Of a stretch of DNA of 64,000 bases, positions 27,954-37,214 are shown piece after piece; within the stretch, counting starts at the first letter, position 1; every line of letters begins with the position of its first letter. Origin of the DNA: Agitococcus sp. (GTDB lineage Bacteria > Pseudomonadota > Gammaproteobacteria > Pseudomonadales > Moraxellaceae); NCBI GenBank assembly GCA_030646715.1, contig JAUSLJ010000033.1, positions 310,001 to 374,000 of the forward strand. Reading direction: 5' to 3'. The notes beneath the pieces are model-generated. The model saw only the letters and a program-made list of their open reading frames with translations. It searched no databases and was not told where the DNA came from. Both the position numbers and the translations under genes were made by a program.

Positions 27954-28979
27954 ATGTCAGACGTGTATTCTATTCCGCCTTATATTGCCATTACCCTTGT
28001 TGACTGGGGGCTGATGCAAGGTATTAGCAAATCCAGTATGGCTGAGGCATTGTCTCTTGGTGATGTTAGTGAGCTGTCTGCCGAAAAATGCCAACTCTCT
28101 GCCAACGATTACGAGCAGTTACTCGCACTATTGTATAAAGAAACAGGTCAGCAACAATTGGGCTTGCTAATTGGAGCAAGTATTAATATTGCCGATTATG
28201 GTGTCTTGGGTCATGCCATGTTGAGTGCGGCAACAGTAGGTGAGGCGATTCATTTAGGCTTAGAGTATTATCGTTTAACCAGTAGTTTTATGACCCTAAC
28301 GTCGTCAACCGATGATGAGAACTTTCATATTACTGCTCGTTTAGATTATGATTTAGCAGCCATTCGCCAGTTTGCGCCCGAAGAGTTATTGCTCGGCTTA
28401 ACACAAGTGGCTCGGCAATTATTGGGTGAGGATTTTTCGCCGATCACCGTTCATTTTAATACCGCCAAGCCCGATTATAGTGATGATTTAGCGCGTTTTT
28501 TTCGCTGTCCCATGGTGTTTGAACAAGAACTTTGCCGCTTTGTTTTAGCAAAAAATTTGTTATCGCTACCGTTAAAAACAGCGAACGCGCTCACGGCAAG
28601 TCAATTGCTACGTTTATGTCAAAGTTTATTGCAAACAAATCCGCCAAAAATCGAAGACGACTTACTGACTAAATTACAGGCAGTTATTAAAGCTAAAGTG
28701 AATGTGTGGCCAACGATGGTGACAGTGGCGAAGGTGTTAGGATTGTCAGAGCGTACTTTGCGTCGTCGTTTAGAGGCCTTAGGCACGGATTATCAGCAGC
28801 AAGTTGAATTAGTGCGTCAGCAATTGGCCAAACAGCTGATTGCCAATCATCAAGTTAGTGTCGAGCAAGTGGCGGCAGTCTTGGGTTATAGTGAAGCAGC
28901 GAGTTTTCGTCGAGCATTTCATCGTTGGTGGGGAATGTCGCCACAGTTGTATCGTCAAGAGACTCAAATTGGCCGCTAA
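27954..28979 (+). CDS. AraC-family transcriptional regulator (arabinose-binding-like N-terminus)
   Basis: A 341-aa regulator. The N-terminal 200 residues resemble the PF12625 'Arabinose_bd' domain (QQLGLLIGASINIADYGVLGHAMLSAATVGEA), as in OruR/ArgR-like AraC proteins of Pseudomonas and Mycobacterium. The C-terminus has two helix-turn-helix motifs: TVAKVLGLSERTLRRRL and VEQVAAVLGYSEAASFRRAFHRWWGMSP. It diverges from the beta-lactamase-fold hydrolase and acyl-CoA ligase genes, so it probably controls them in response to a lipid-related or other small ligand (inference). Confidence 0.92.
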   Translation: MSDVYSIPPYIAITLVDWGLMQGISKSSMAEALSLGDVSELSAEKCQLSANDYEQLLALLYKETGQQQLGLLIGASINIADYGVLGHAMLSAATVGEAIHLGLEYYRLTSSFMTLTSSTDDENFHITARLDYDLAAIRQFAPEELLLGLTQVARQLLGEDFSPITVHFNTAKPDYSDDLARFFRCPMVFEQELCRFVLAKNLLSLPLKTANALTASQLLRLCQSLLQTNPPKIEDDLLTKLQAVIKAKVNVWPTMVTVAKVLGLSERTLRRRLEALGTDYQQQVELVRQQLAKQLIANHQVSVEQVAAVLGYSEAASFRRAFHRWWGMSPQLYRQETQIGR

Positions 28980-29072
28980 TATCCCCCTAATGTCCGTCAG
29001 AATCCTTGTTCAATGGCAATATTCCCATTAGTCTAGGCTGACAATGGTTTGCCAAAAGACAGGGGTTTCAAT

Positions 29073-29426
29073 ATGAAAAAATCACGCCGTGCATTAGCGA
29101 GTACCGTGCCGATACTGTTGCTATTAACCGCCTGTGGCTCTAAACCCGCATTAGCTCCAGTCACGCTAACCGAACAACAAAACAAATTATTTCAACAAAG
29201 TTGCCAAACGTGTCACGCCAATGCCGCATCGCCAGCACCACAAATGGGTGATATAAAGGCATGGGAAAAACGTATCGAAAAAGGCTTGCCTGTGTTAGTA
29301 CAAAACGCCATGCAAGGTTTTAATGCCATGCCTGCGGGTGGAATGTGTACCATCTGTACGCCTGAAGATTTTGAAGCCATGATCCGTTATATGGCGACAG
29401 CACAAACTTCGACTCAGAATAAATAA
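29073..29426 (+). CDS. Cytochrome c5-like lipoprotein
   Basis: A small exported monohaem cytochrome of about 117 aa. The signal ends LLTAC, a lipobox. The haem motif is CQTCHA, and the axial Met is probably in FNAMPAGGM. The CTICTPEDF that follows is the second Cys pair seen in cytochrome c5. I start at the ATG 29073, with AGGGG about 9 bases upstream; an in-frame TTG at 29049 would add nine residues. It is 15 bp ahead of the FAD oxidase gene and is a plausible electron acceptor for it. Confidence 0.9.
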   Translation: MKKSRRALASTVPILLLLTACGSKPALAPVTLTEQQNKLFQQSCQTCHANAASPAPQMGDIKAWEKRIEKGLPVLVQNAMQGFNAMPAGGMCTICTPEDFEAMIRYMATAQTSTQNK

Positions 29427-29441
29427 TAACAAGAGAGAATC

Positions 29442-30830
29442 ATGGTCAATCGTCGTCAATTTTTAAGTCTTACTGCGGCAACGGGGGCTGGAATATTACT
29501 GCCTGCCTGTCAAAAACAGTCCACTCCTGCGTTGCCTGTGAAAGACGCTAATGGCCATTATCTCTGGCAAAACTGGTCTGGCAGTGAACATGCTTACCCT
29601 ACACAACGGGTCGCACCAAATAATATTGATGAGTTAAAACAAGTTATTGCTACTGCGCCAACGCCTATTCGTTGTGTGGGTGCAGGACATTCATTTAATG
29701 GTCAATGTACCACCGAAGGCACATTATTGGCCTTAGATAATTTATCAGGCTTGGTTGGCCATAATAATTTAGCGTATTTGGCGACCGTTAAAGCAGGCAC
29801 GCGCTTACAACAACTCGGCCAACTCTTAGAAGATATAGGCCAAGACATGGTCAATATTCCTGATGTCAACAAACAAACTTTAGCAGGTGCAATCTCTACA
29901 GGTACTCATGGTAGTGGTCATGGTTTGCCTGCCTTACATGGTCGTGTGCAAAGTTTTAGATTGATGACCCTGCAAGGCCAAGAGTTAAATTGCAGTGCCA
30001 GCGAAAATACCGAAATTTATCATGCCGCTTTAGTGGGTTTAGGCGCGTTTGGTATTGTCACGGAATACACGCTGGAAAATTGGCCATTAGCCCATACCGA
30101 ACGCCAAGTGACGATGTTACCGCTAGAGCAAATGTTGGCTGAGTGGCTAGCTCAGTACACTAAAAATCGTAATGCCGAATTCTTTTATATTCCCTTTACA
30201 GGTTTGGCGATGCGCGTTTTACACAATCAAACCGATAAAGCAGTGACTGCGCGTGGTGAAGATAAAGACATGGAATCGTTGATGGACTTAAAAAAGCTGC
30301 GGGATTATGTCAGTTGGTCGCCGTCGTTACGTCGTCGTGTTGCCAATATGGTGGCCGATAATCATGGCACAGAATACGCGGTCGATTATGCGTGGAAGTT
30401 ATTAGCCTCCGAACGCTCGGTTCGCTTTCACGAAATGGAGTACCATTTGCCTTTAGAGGCGCAACTGGATGCGTTAAAAGAAGTCATTGCCGTTATCGAA
30501 AGTCAACGCCCCGATGTCTTTTTTCCTATCGAAGCGCGTGTGATTCAGGGTGATGATCGAGCATGGTTATCGCCGTTTTATCAACGTGATACGGGTTCAA
30601 TTGCTGTTCATGCTTATTATGAAGATGATTACCAGTTTCTTTATGATTTAGTCGAGCCGATTCTGAAAAAGCATGGTGGCCGTCCGCATTGGGGCAAGCT
30701 GCACTCCTTAAAAGAAAAAGATTTTGTCCAGTTATATCCGCAATGGCAACAAGTGAAAGCAATACGCCAACAGCTAGACCCGCAAGGAAAGCTAGTGAAT
30801 CCTTATCTTAAAAGGGTATGGGGAGTTTAA
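29442..30830 (+). CDS. Exported FAD-linked L-gulono/D-arabinono-lactone oxidase-type enzyme
   Basis: A 462-aa flavoprotein of the VAO/aldonolactone oxidase family. The N-terminus NRRQFLSLTAATGAGILLPAC combines a twin-arginine-like motif with a lipobox, so the folded protein would be exported and lipid-anchored. The FAD-binding domain shows RCVGAGHSFNGQC and GTHGSGHG, the latter at the flavin site. The C-terminal ALO domain ends HWGKLHSL and LVNPYLKRVWG. Oxidation of a sugar lactone or alcohol is expected, with the upstream cytochrome c lipoprotein as a possible electron acceptor instead of oxygen. AAGAGAG is about 8 bases before the ATG. Confidence 0.9.
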   Translation: MVNRRQFLSLTAATGAGILLPACQKQSTPALPVKDANGHYLWQNWSGSEHAYPTQRVAPNNIDELKQVIATAPTPIRCVGAGHSFNGQCTTEGTLLALDNLSGLVGHNNLAYLATVKAGTRLQQLGQLLEDIGQDMVNIPDVNKQTLAGAISTGTHGSGHGLPALHGRVQSFRLMTLQGQELNCSASENTEIYHAALVGLGAFGIVTEYTLENWPLAHTERQVTMLPLEQMLAEWLAQYTKNRNAEFFYIPFTGLAMRVLHNQTDKAVTARGEDKDMESLMDLKKLRDYVSWSPSLRRRVANMVADNHGTEYAVDYAWKLLASERSVRFHEMEYHLPLEAQLDALKEVIAVIESQRPDVFFPIEARVIQGDDRAWLSPFYQRDTGSIAVHAYYEDDYQFLYDLVEPILKKHGGRPHWGKLHSLKEKDFVQLYPQWQQVKAIRQQLDPQGKLVNPYLKRVWGV

Positions 30831-30832
30831 CG

Positions 30833-32113
30833 TTGAATATTTCCAGAAGAACCGCTATCGCTAGTGGTGTTGTCGGTGCGCTTGCGGTGACATGGGGCGT
30901 TAAACCCACAGATCACGGTGCGCCACACAACGCCTATTTTAAAAAACTGACCCAGTTGCTAACGTCAGCAGGTATTGCTCAGCCAACTTTATTAATAGAC
31001 CAACAACGATTCGACCATAATATTCAACAGGTCAAACAACAACTCACGGAACGGAAGTCGCCATTGCCGATTCGCTTGGTTGTTAAATCGTTGCCTAGTT
31101 TGCCCCTGTTAGATTATTTGGTAAAAGCATTAAATACCCAGCGGTTTATGGTATTTAATATGCCGATGTTATCCACCGTGAGCGCACATTATCCACAAGC
31201 GGATTTTTTGTTCGGTAAACCTATGGCGCATTTGGCGGTTAGCGAGTGGCTAAAAAATACCGATAATCAACGGGCATTACCACGTATTCAATGGCTGGTT
31301 GATTCACTTGATCGTTTAAAAGCTTATGCCGAAATTGCTAAAAATCTCAATAAACCCATGCGTATTAATTTAGAACTAGATGTCGGTTTACATCGCGGAG
31401 GATTTGCGAATATTTATGCATTAAAAGAAGCTCTTGAGTTAATAAAACAACATCCGTTATTGCAAGTTTCGGGGCTAATGGCTTATGAAGCGCACGTTGC
31501 CAAAATGCCGACCTTACTCGATATGCAAGCCAATGCGTGGCAGACGGTGCAACAAATGCTTTATCAAGCCAAGCAATTATTCACCGAAATGGGCTATAAA
31601 ACAGAGACATTGACCATCAATTCAGGCGGCAGTCAAACCTACACCATGCACGCCCAACAAACCTACGCCAATGAAATTTCCATCGGCACCGCTTTTGTTC
31701 AACCTAGCGATTTTGATTTGCCGACATTAAGTCAACATCAAGCTGCCAGCTTTATTGCAACGCCAGTCTTAAAAGTTTTAGATCATGCGTTAATTCCTGC
31801 ATTGGAGTGGGCGGATGGTTTCCGTCGTTGGTGGGATGTGAATAATCAACGCGGTTACTTCATTCATGGTGGCCATTGGTTAGCACAGCCTGAGTCACCG
31901 CAAGGTTTGGCCTTAAGTGGTGTTTATGGTCGGTCGAGCAATCAAGAATTGTTATTAGGTTCGCCAACGCAACAGTTAACGACCGACGATTATGTCTTTT
32001 TTCGGCCACAACAAAGCGAAGCGGTGTTTTTACAGTTTGGCGATATTGTCGTTGTTGATGTTCAAGCAGGAAAGATTGTGCAGCGATGGCCTGTGTTTGC
32101 GGCATCGGCTTAA
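30833..32113 (+). CDS. Tat-exported DSD1-type PLP enzyme (D-threonine/D-serine aldolase or dehydratase family)
   Basis: A PLP fold-type III protein of about 426 aa. The alanine-racemase-like barrel shows LLIDQQRFDHNI, with the PLP Lys in VVKSLPS, LELDVGLHRGG, INSGGS and a C-terminal domain with the HGGHW and GDIVVVD motifs of D-threonine aldolase/D-serine dehydratase. The N-terminus NISRRTAIASGVVGALAVTWG is a Tat-type signal, which is unusual for this family and predicts a periplasmic enzyme. GGGGAG lies 7 bases before the TTG at 30833, so I prefer it to the ATG at 30818, which overlaps the oxidase gene and has no ribosome site. It forms an operon with the FAD oxidase and cytochrome genes. 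Confidence 0.87.
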   Translation: MNISRRTAIASGVVGALAVTWGVKPTDHGAPHNAYFKKLTQLLTSAGIAQPTLLIDQQRFDHNIQQVKQQLTERKSPLPIRLVVKSLPSLPLLDYLVKALNTQRFMVFNMPMLSTVSAHYPQADFLFGKPMAHLAVSEWLKNTDNQRALPRIQWLVDSLDRLKAYAEIAKNLNKPMRINLELDVGLHRGGFANIYALKEALELIKQHPLLQVSGLMAYEAHVAKMPTLLDMQANAWQTVQQMLYQAKQLFTEMGYKTETLTINSGGSQTYTMHAQQTYANEISIGTAFVQPSDFDLPTLSQHQAASFIATPVLKVLDHALIPALEWADGFRRWWDVNNQRGYFIHGGHWLAQPESPQGLALSGVYGRSSNQELLLGSPTQQLTTDDYVFFRPQQSEAVFLQFGDIVVVDVQAGKIVQRWPVFAASA

Positions 32114-32201
32114 TTCTAAAGGGCGTAGCTAGTAATTTTTTTAGGCAGTAGGTAGTATGTTTGGATGTGCTGTTCTCATTCGTGCTCCTGAGTTACCTGT
32201 T

Positions 32202-33038
32202 ATGCGAAAACTATTTTTAGTCGGAATTTTATGCTCGGCCACGTTGTTGACGGCAAATTTTTCGTTTGCCGCTCCGTTGTCAGCCTCCGCTTTGGTAACA
32301 CAACAAAACGTCATGGCTGAGTTAGCTAAATTAGAAAAAAATACGAATGGCAAATATATTCGCTCATCAAAAACGCAAGCGGTTACGTTAATTGCCGAGG
32401 CAATAAAAAAGAATCCCGAACTAGCAGCGTCGTTAACAGCTTATGTGATTGGTCAAGGTGTTGGTTTGACCGCCGCCGTCACCGCCGCTTGCAAAGCCGC
32501 ACCCGAACAAGCCTCGGCTATTACCACCGCCGCCATTAAAGCAGCACCGTCGGCACAAGCCGCATTAATAACAGCGGCCGCTGTCAAAGCCGTGCCTAAG
32601 CAAGCAGCCGCCATTACGACAGCGGCTATTTTGGCTGTATCAACCCAAGCTCCAGCAATTACTTCTGCGGCAGTGGCCGCCGCTCCTAGTTATGCCTCAA
32701 AAGTGATTGAAGCCGCGTTAAAAGCCGCAGACTCTACAGAAACCAGACGATTGGTGTCGGTTGCCGCGTCTAATGCGGGGGTCAGTGTCGATGTGATTAA
32801 TAAGTTGCTGGAAACTATCACTAAACAAACGAATGGTTCTTTTGAAGTTTTTCAAAAAGATACTAACAATGCGCCCACCTCGACGATAATCATTGGTACA
32901 TCGGATAATACAAATAGTAATTCGTTGGGCATAACGGGATATACAGGGTCGGTGTTGAATACCTCGACGGGCACAGGTTCATCAGGTGGTGGTGGCTCTA
33001 TTTGCGTGAAAACCAGTTTAACCGCCAGCTGCTCTTAA
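32202..33038 (+). CDS. Secreted alanine-rich helical-repeat protein
   Basis: Not a recognised family. The ATG at 32202 gives a clean Sec signal (MRKLFLVGILCSATLLTANFSFA); an in-frame ATG at 32157 would put 15 extra residues ahead of it. Residues about 85-185 of the mature form are six or so imperfect 15-16-residue repeats of the type AAIKAAP.QA.AITTA, suggesting a bundle of amphipathic helices. The C-terminus is Ser/Thr/Gly/Asn rich with GSSGGGGS and two Cys in the last dozen residues. No membrane anchor is seen. The neighbours are unrelated, so the role is unknown. Confidence 0.8.
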   Translation: MRKLFLVGILCSATLLTANFSFAAPLSASALVTQQNVMAELAKLEKNTNGKYIRSSKTQAVTLIAEAIKKNPELAASLTAYVIGQGVGLTAAVTAACKAAPEQASAITTAAIKAAPSAQAALITAAAVKAVPKQAAAITTAAILAVSTQAPAITSAAVAAAPSYASKVIEAALKAADSTETRRLVSVAASNAGVSVDVINKLLETITKQTNGSFEVFQKDTNNAPTSTIIIGTSDNTNSNSLGITGYTGSVLNTSTGTGSSGGGGSICVKTSLTASCS

Positions 33039-33156
33039 TCCTTGTTTCTAATACACGTTTCTTGTTTTGCTAAGATAAAGGCATTGCTTCACCCCTAAAA
33101 AGCATGGTATCAAGTGAGGACAGACATACTGTAAAAATAATAAATTGGAGTCCACT

Positions 33157-33390
33157 ATGCCGTACTCAGTCGATATTATCGAAGAACTACAAATCCTCAC
33201 GCTCTATAACCTTGCCAATGCCCAAGAAGGTTTAAAAATCCATCACTCTGCCGAACCCACAGCCATTGCTGCCGCACTTCGTTTGCACAATAAAGGCTTA
33301 ATCACTTTACCCGATGGCGGTTATTTAACAACATTAGGTGTTCAAGCAGCAGAACACGCTCAAAGTGCGCTTAATATTCTTAATGTCTAA
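33157..33390 (+). CDS. TIGR02647-family small protein
   Basis: A 77-aa cytoplasmic protein starting MPYSVDIIEELQILTLYNL, with HHSAEPTAIAAALRLHNKGLIT and DGGYLTTLGVQAAEHAQ. This pattern is the TIGR02647 family found in Pseudomonas and relatives. It has a winged-helix look and has been described as DNA-binding, though the role is unproven. GGAG lies 6 bases before the ATG at 33157. The cyclase gene follows 17 bp later and is probably cotranscribed. Confidence 0.82.
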   Translation: MPYSVDIIEELQILTLYNLANAQEGLKIHHSAEPTAIAAALRLHNKGLITLPDGGYLTTLGVQAAEHAQSALNILNV

Positions 33391-33407
33391 TTTTAGGTAG
33401 GTGGTGT

Positions 33408-34709
33408 ATGCCTCAGTTCATCTTAAAAACCGAGACTGAGGCCGAAAAAACGTGTTATGTACGCAGTTATTTGCGCCGTCCTGATGCCGCCTTTTGGCTG
33501 GATTTGCTTGCGCCACCCCCTAAACCAACAGAGACCGATTTTACGCGTCGCAGACGTATGACGCGCTATTCGCTTGGGGCTGCCTTGGGCTTGAGTGCAT
33601 TTTATGTGGGGTTATCCTTTGTTTTTAATCTAAAAGATAGCCAGTCACTTATATGGCTCAATGGTATTAGTGTTGTTTGCTATGCATTGGGTATGTGGGC
33701 AGCCTCGTTACAAGCACAACATATTGCACGTTTATGGCTGATGGTCACCCTAAATACGCAAGTGATTTTAACTACGTGGCTGATGGCCGATGCCATTAAT
33801 TCTAGTGTTTTTTGTTTTGTCAGTGCGGCATTGGCACTCGTTATATTTGATGCCCACGAAAAAAAATATAGGGCTTTATTTACTGCGATTCCTATTATTG
33901 GTTTGATTATTACGAGTTTAGAGTTAAATCCAGCGTATATTGATATTTATAGCCTGCCGCAAGGCTTGTTGTTATTTGCCCGTGTTGCTAATTTGGTGGT
34001 TGGCGTATTGTGTGTTTTATTGTTGGTAGGCGTATTTAACCGTGAGGTTCTTAACGCCGAAAATGGTTTAGTCGAAGAGCGCGCCCGTTCAGACCGTTTA
34101 TTACACGCGGTATTGCCGCAAAAAATTGCCGATGAACTGCGCAAAAGCGATCGCATGATTGCCAATCGTCACCCTGAAGTCACGGTATTATTTGCTGATA
34201 TTGCTGGTTTTACTCCGTGGTCATCGGCGCAAGAACCTGAAGCGGTGGTGTCGTTATTAGAAAAAATATTCTCGCGCTTTGATGCCCGATTATCGCATTT
34301 AGGGGCAGAAAAAATTAAAACCATCGGTGATGCGTATATGGTGGTTTCTGGTGCGCCCGAACCCCGTGCCGATCATGCTCATGTCATTGCCAACCTAGCA
34401 TTAGCTTTACTCGAAGAAATTCAACTTGTGCGTCAAGAAACAGGCATTGCTCTAGATATGCGTATTGGCGTGCATACTGGTTCAGTGATTGCGGGAGTCA
34501 TCGGCGCAGTACGTTTTAGTTATGATATTTGGGGCGATACCGTCAATACCGCCAGCCGCATGGAATCACATGGCCAAGCGGGACGGATTCAAATCAGTCA
34601 ACAAACTAAAGAGCGCATTGAGGATGCTTTTGTTGTTGAGCCACGCGGTATGATTGACGTCAAAGGTAAGGGTGAAATGGAAACTTGGTGGTTAATTGCG
34701 CCGAAATAA
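33408..34709 (+). CDS. Membrane class III adenylate cyclase
   Basis: A 433-aa protein with about six transmembrane helices (roughly 52-225) and a C-terminal cyclase homology domain. The catalytic features are FADIAGFT (metal-binding Asp), EKIKTIGDAYM with Lys at the purine-selecting position, and YDIWGDTVNTASRME with Asp before the GDTVN box and the transition-state Asn/Arg. Lys/Asp at these positions indicates ATP rather than GTP as substrate, so the product should be cAMP. A CRP/Vfr-type DNA site at 46536-46551 shows that a cAMP receptor is plausible in this organism. There is no HAMP domain. A TAGGTGGTGT stretch precedes the ATG. Confidence 0.92.
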   Translation: MPQFILKTETEAEKTCYVRSYLRRPDAAFWLDLLAPPPKPTETDFTRRRRMTRYSLGAALGLSAFYVGLSFVFNLKDSQSLIWLNGISVVCYALGMWAASLQAQHIARLWLMVTLNTQVILTTWLMADAINSSVFCFVSAALALVIFDAHEKKYRALFTAIPIIGLIITSLELNPAYIDIYSLPQGLLLFARVANLVVGVLCVLLLVGVFNREVLNAENGLVEERARSDRLLHAVLPQKIADELRKSDRMIANRHPEVTVLFADIAGFTPWSSAQEPEAVVSLLEKIFSRFDARLSHLGAEKIKTIGDAYMVVSGAPEPRADHAHVIANLALALLEEIQLVRQETGIALDMRIGVHTGSVIAGVIGAVRFSYDIWGDTVNTASRMESHGQAGRIQISQQTKERIEDAFVVEPRGMIDVKGKGEMETWWLIAPK

Positions 34710-34926
34710 TCAAACTTGCCCATCGTATTGAAATCTATGCAACATCTTGAAATAAAACAAAAACCTATCTTGTGATCTAGTTGGCTTTTCTCGCTGTCTA
34801 TCGTCAAATCATCAAAAAACAGTCACCAAATTGTCATCCTCTGCTTCTAGGCTGCAACTTTAAAACGTAAACACCATGATGACTGCTAAAAAGCATGGCG
34901 TTTAGTGTTGCCTTCTAGGAGTTGAG

Positions 34927-36222
34927 ATGTCGGTATTACGAGCCTTTGCGGCCAATATCCCTTGTTTTAAGCCTACGGATACCATTAATACGGTAGCCGA
35001 TGCTTTTTTAAGCCCAGTTTATAAAAACTGTTTATCGGTTGCTGTCGTCAATGAGCAACAGCAAGTGGTAGGCATGATTAGTCGCCATCAATTAAATGAT
35101 ATTTTTTTAAAAAAGTTTGGTCGAGATTTATTTGGTGAAAGAGTGGTATCTGACTTCATGCGTAGAGACGTACTCGCCGTTGATGTCGATTGTAGCTTGT
35201 CAACCGCTGCCGCTTTTATTAGTAAACACATGGTTTTTCCGTTAAGTGAAGATTTTGTGATTACTGATGAGGGGTTTTATGTCGGCATGGCGGCGGTTTT
35301 GCATTTATTAAGTGCCATGGAAAAGCAAATTAGCCAAAGTTCAGCCGACTTAAATCGAGCCTATCAGCAATTATCGTCATCACAAGCGCAGTTGGTACAG
35401 TCGGAAAAAATGGCTGCCTTAGGGCAGATGGTGGCGGGTGTTGCCCATGAAATTAATACCCCACTAGGCTACGTCAACAACAATATCGAAATGGTGCGTG
35501 AGTTCTTTGCGCAAATGCAATTTATTGTTAATGCTCATGAGCAATTAGCCAATACCTTATTAGCGCCCAATACTTCGGATATTGATGTCGCAGAAAGTTT
35601 AGCGGCTTTGGATGATGCCAAATCGGATATGGATTTAACGCAATGGTTTATGGATTTAGACACTTTGTTTAACGATACCTTTTACGGCGTTGAGCAAATA
35701 AGTGAGTTAGTAACAGGTCTGAAAGACTTTAGCCGAGTCGATCAAGCCGTAACCGATAATGTCTCGCTGAATGACTGTATTGATAATGCCTTACTGATTG
35801 CCCGTAATACCCTCAAATACAAAGTAGAAGTGATTAAGCGTTTAGAAAACATCCCTAAAATCCGTTGTACCGCCTCACAAATCAATCAGGTATTACTCAA
35901 TTTATTTACCAACGCCTCGCAAGCGATCAAAGATAAAGGCTATTTGCTGATTAAAACATGGTCGGATGCCAGTTCGGTATATGTCTCGGTTCAAGATACA
36001 GGCTGTGGTATTTCGCCTGAAAATCTATCGCGTATTTTTGATCCCTTCTTTACCACCAAGCCCGTCGGCGAAGGCACAGGCTTAGGCTTGTCGATTACTT
36101 TTAAAATTATTCAGCAACATGGAGGTTCAGTACGTGTGGTGTCAGAGGTCGGCAAAGGCTCACGTTTTGTGATTGCCTTACCCCTAAATGAAGTTAATGA
36201 CGTTTATTCGGCTGCGGCCTAG
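34927..36222 (+). CDS. Sensor histidine kinase with N-terminal CBS domain pair
   Basis: A 431-aa soluble histidine kinase. The first about 130 residues look like a CBS pair (VAVVNEQQQVVGMISRHQLND, SDFMRRDVLAVDVDCSL), which commonly bind adenine nucleotides. After a coiled coil comes the dimerisation domain with GVAHEINTPLGYV (phospho-His174). The ATPase part shows LLNLFTNASQAI (N box), VQDTGCGIS (G1), IFDPFFTTKP (F) and GEGTGLGLS (G2). No membrane segment is present, so it senses an internal signal. The response regulator starts 6 bp after its stop. AGGAG precedes the ATG by about 6 bases. Confidence 0.93.
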   Translation: MSVLRAFAANIPCFKPTDTINTVADAFLSPVYKNCLSVAVVNEQQQVVGMISRHQLNDIFLKKFGRDLFGERVVSDFMRRDVLAVDVDCSLSTAAAFISKHMVFPLSEDFVITDEGFYVGMAAVLHLLSAMEKQISQSSADLNRAYQQLSSSQAQLVQSEKMAALGQMVAGVAHEINTPLGYVNNNIEMVREFFAQMQFIVNAHEQLANTLLAPNTSDIDVAESLAALDDAKSDMDLTQWFMDLDTLFNDTFYGVEQISELVTGLKDFSRVDQAVTDNVSLNDCIDNALLIARNTLKYKVEVIKRLENIPKIRCTASQINQVLLNLFTNASQAIKDKGYLLIKTWSDASSVYVSVQDTGCGISPENLSRIFDPFFTTKPVGEGTGLGLSITFKIIQQHGGSVRVVSEVGKGSRFVIALPLNEVNDVYSAAA

Positions 36223-36228
36223 GAATTT

Positions 36229-37179
36229 ATGATGAATCTGCCCATTAAAGCCAAACCCAGTATTTTATTAGTGGATGATGAAGAACGCATTTTAAGAACA
36301 TTAACGATGTTATTAAAAATGCAATATCAGGTTTTTTCGACCACCGATGGTCATGAAGCCTTAAGAATATTAAAAAAAGAAAAAATTAATGTCCTCATTT
36401 CTGACCAACGGATGCCGTTAATGGTCGGTACAGAATTATTAAAACAAGCCAAAAGCTTGTCGCCACAAACGATGCGTATTTTGTTGACGGGTTATGCCGA
36501 TGTTGATGCCGCCGTTGATTCCGTCAACGAAGGCGAGATTTTTCGTTATATCAACAAACCGTGGGGGCCAAAAGAGTTACGGGACACGGTAGCGGATGCG
36601 GCTGAGATTGCTATTAAGTTGGCGGCGGTGAATGTTCCGAGTTATCCAGCACCTGCGCCAGCGCGTGGTGTTAATTGTTTAGTATTAGATGAAGATGTTT
36701 CGGTTTATGAAACGGTCAGAGAGCTATTGGGCGCAACTCATCATGTATTATGGCGCACGACAGTTGATAGTGCTTTAACGGTGATTGCCTCACAAAAAAT
36801 TGCTATTTTAGTGACGGAATTGCAGGTAGGTGATGGTGATAGTTCGGTGATGTTAAAAACGCTCAAGCAAGAATATCCCGATGTGTTAACGATCGTAAAT
36901 ACTTCGTTTAAAGATACGGTGCGCGTCTCGCAACTGATTAATCAAGCACAAGTTTTTCGCTATTTGCCCAAGCCTTTGCGTAAGGGTTTATTAGCCAAGA
37001 GTTTAGAGTCCACGTTAATGCGTTATAAGCAGTTGGAAGATGTGCCTGAGCTAAAAGCGGCCATTAAAGTTGAAGTTTCTCAAGATGTGCAAGAAAAAGC
37101 GGTCAGCAGCAAAATTATGGATTATTTAAGCCGTTTACGTGCAAAAGGATTTGGCGGTGGAGTGGCGCAGGCGGTTTGA
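36229..37179 (+). CDS. Response regulator with two receiver domains, the second degenerate
   Basis: A 316-aa protein with no DNA-binding or enzymatic output domain. Receiver 1 is complete: DDEER, phosphoacceptor Asp59 in ISDQRMP, LLTGYAD and INKPW, of the RpfG-like type. Receiver 2 (about 150-265) keeps LDEDVSVYE and the Lys in YLPKPL, but the phosphoacceptor position is Glu197 (LVTELQVGD), so it may be constitutively 'on' or purely structural. It is coupled to the upstream CBS-histidine kinase and probably relays to protein partners. Confidence 0.92.
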   Translation: MMNLPIKAKPSILLVDDEERILRTLTMLLKMQYQVFSTTDGHEALRILKKEKINVLISDQRMPLMVGTELLKQAKSLSPQTMRILLTGYADVDAAVDSVNEGEIFRYINKPWGPKELRDTVADAAEIAIKLAAVNVPSYPAPAPARGVNCLVLDEDVSVYETVRELLGATHHVLWRTTVDSALTVIASQKIAILVTELQVGDGDSSVMLKTLKQEYPDVLTIVNTSFKDTVRVSQLINQAQVFRYLPKPLRKGLLAKSLESTLMRYKQLEDVPELKAAIKVEVSQDVQEKAVSSKIMDYLSRLRAKGFGGGVAQAV

Positions 37180-37214
37180 GTGGTGTGGGGCGCAATCATG
37201 CGCCCTTACCAACA

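Noticed and set aside
34820-34837. CAGTCACCAAATTGTCAT resembling a PhoB box before the CBS-histidine kinase gene
   Set aside because: About 14 of 18 positions match but several key positions differ, and no promoter is placed correctly; chance similarity is too likely.
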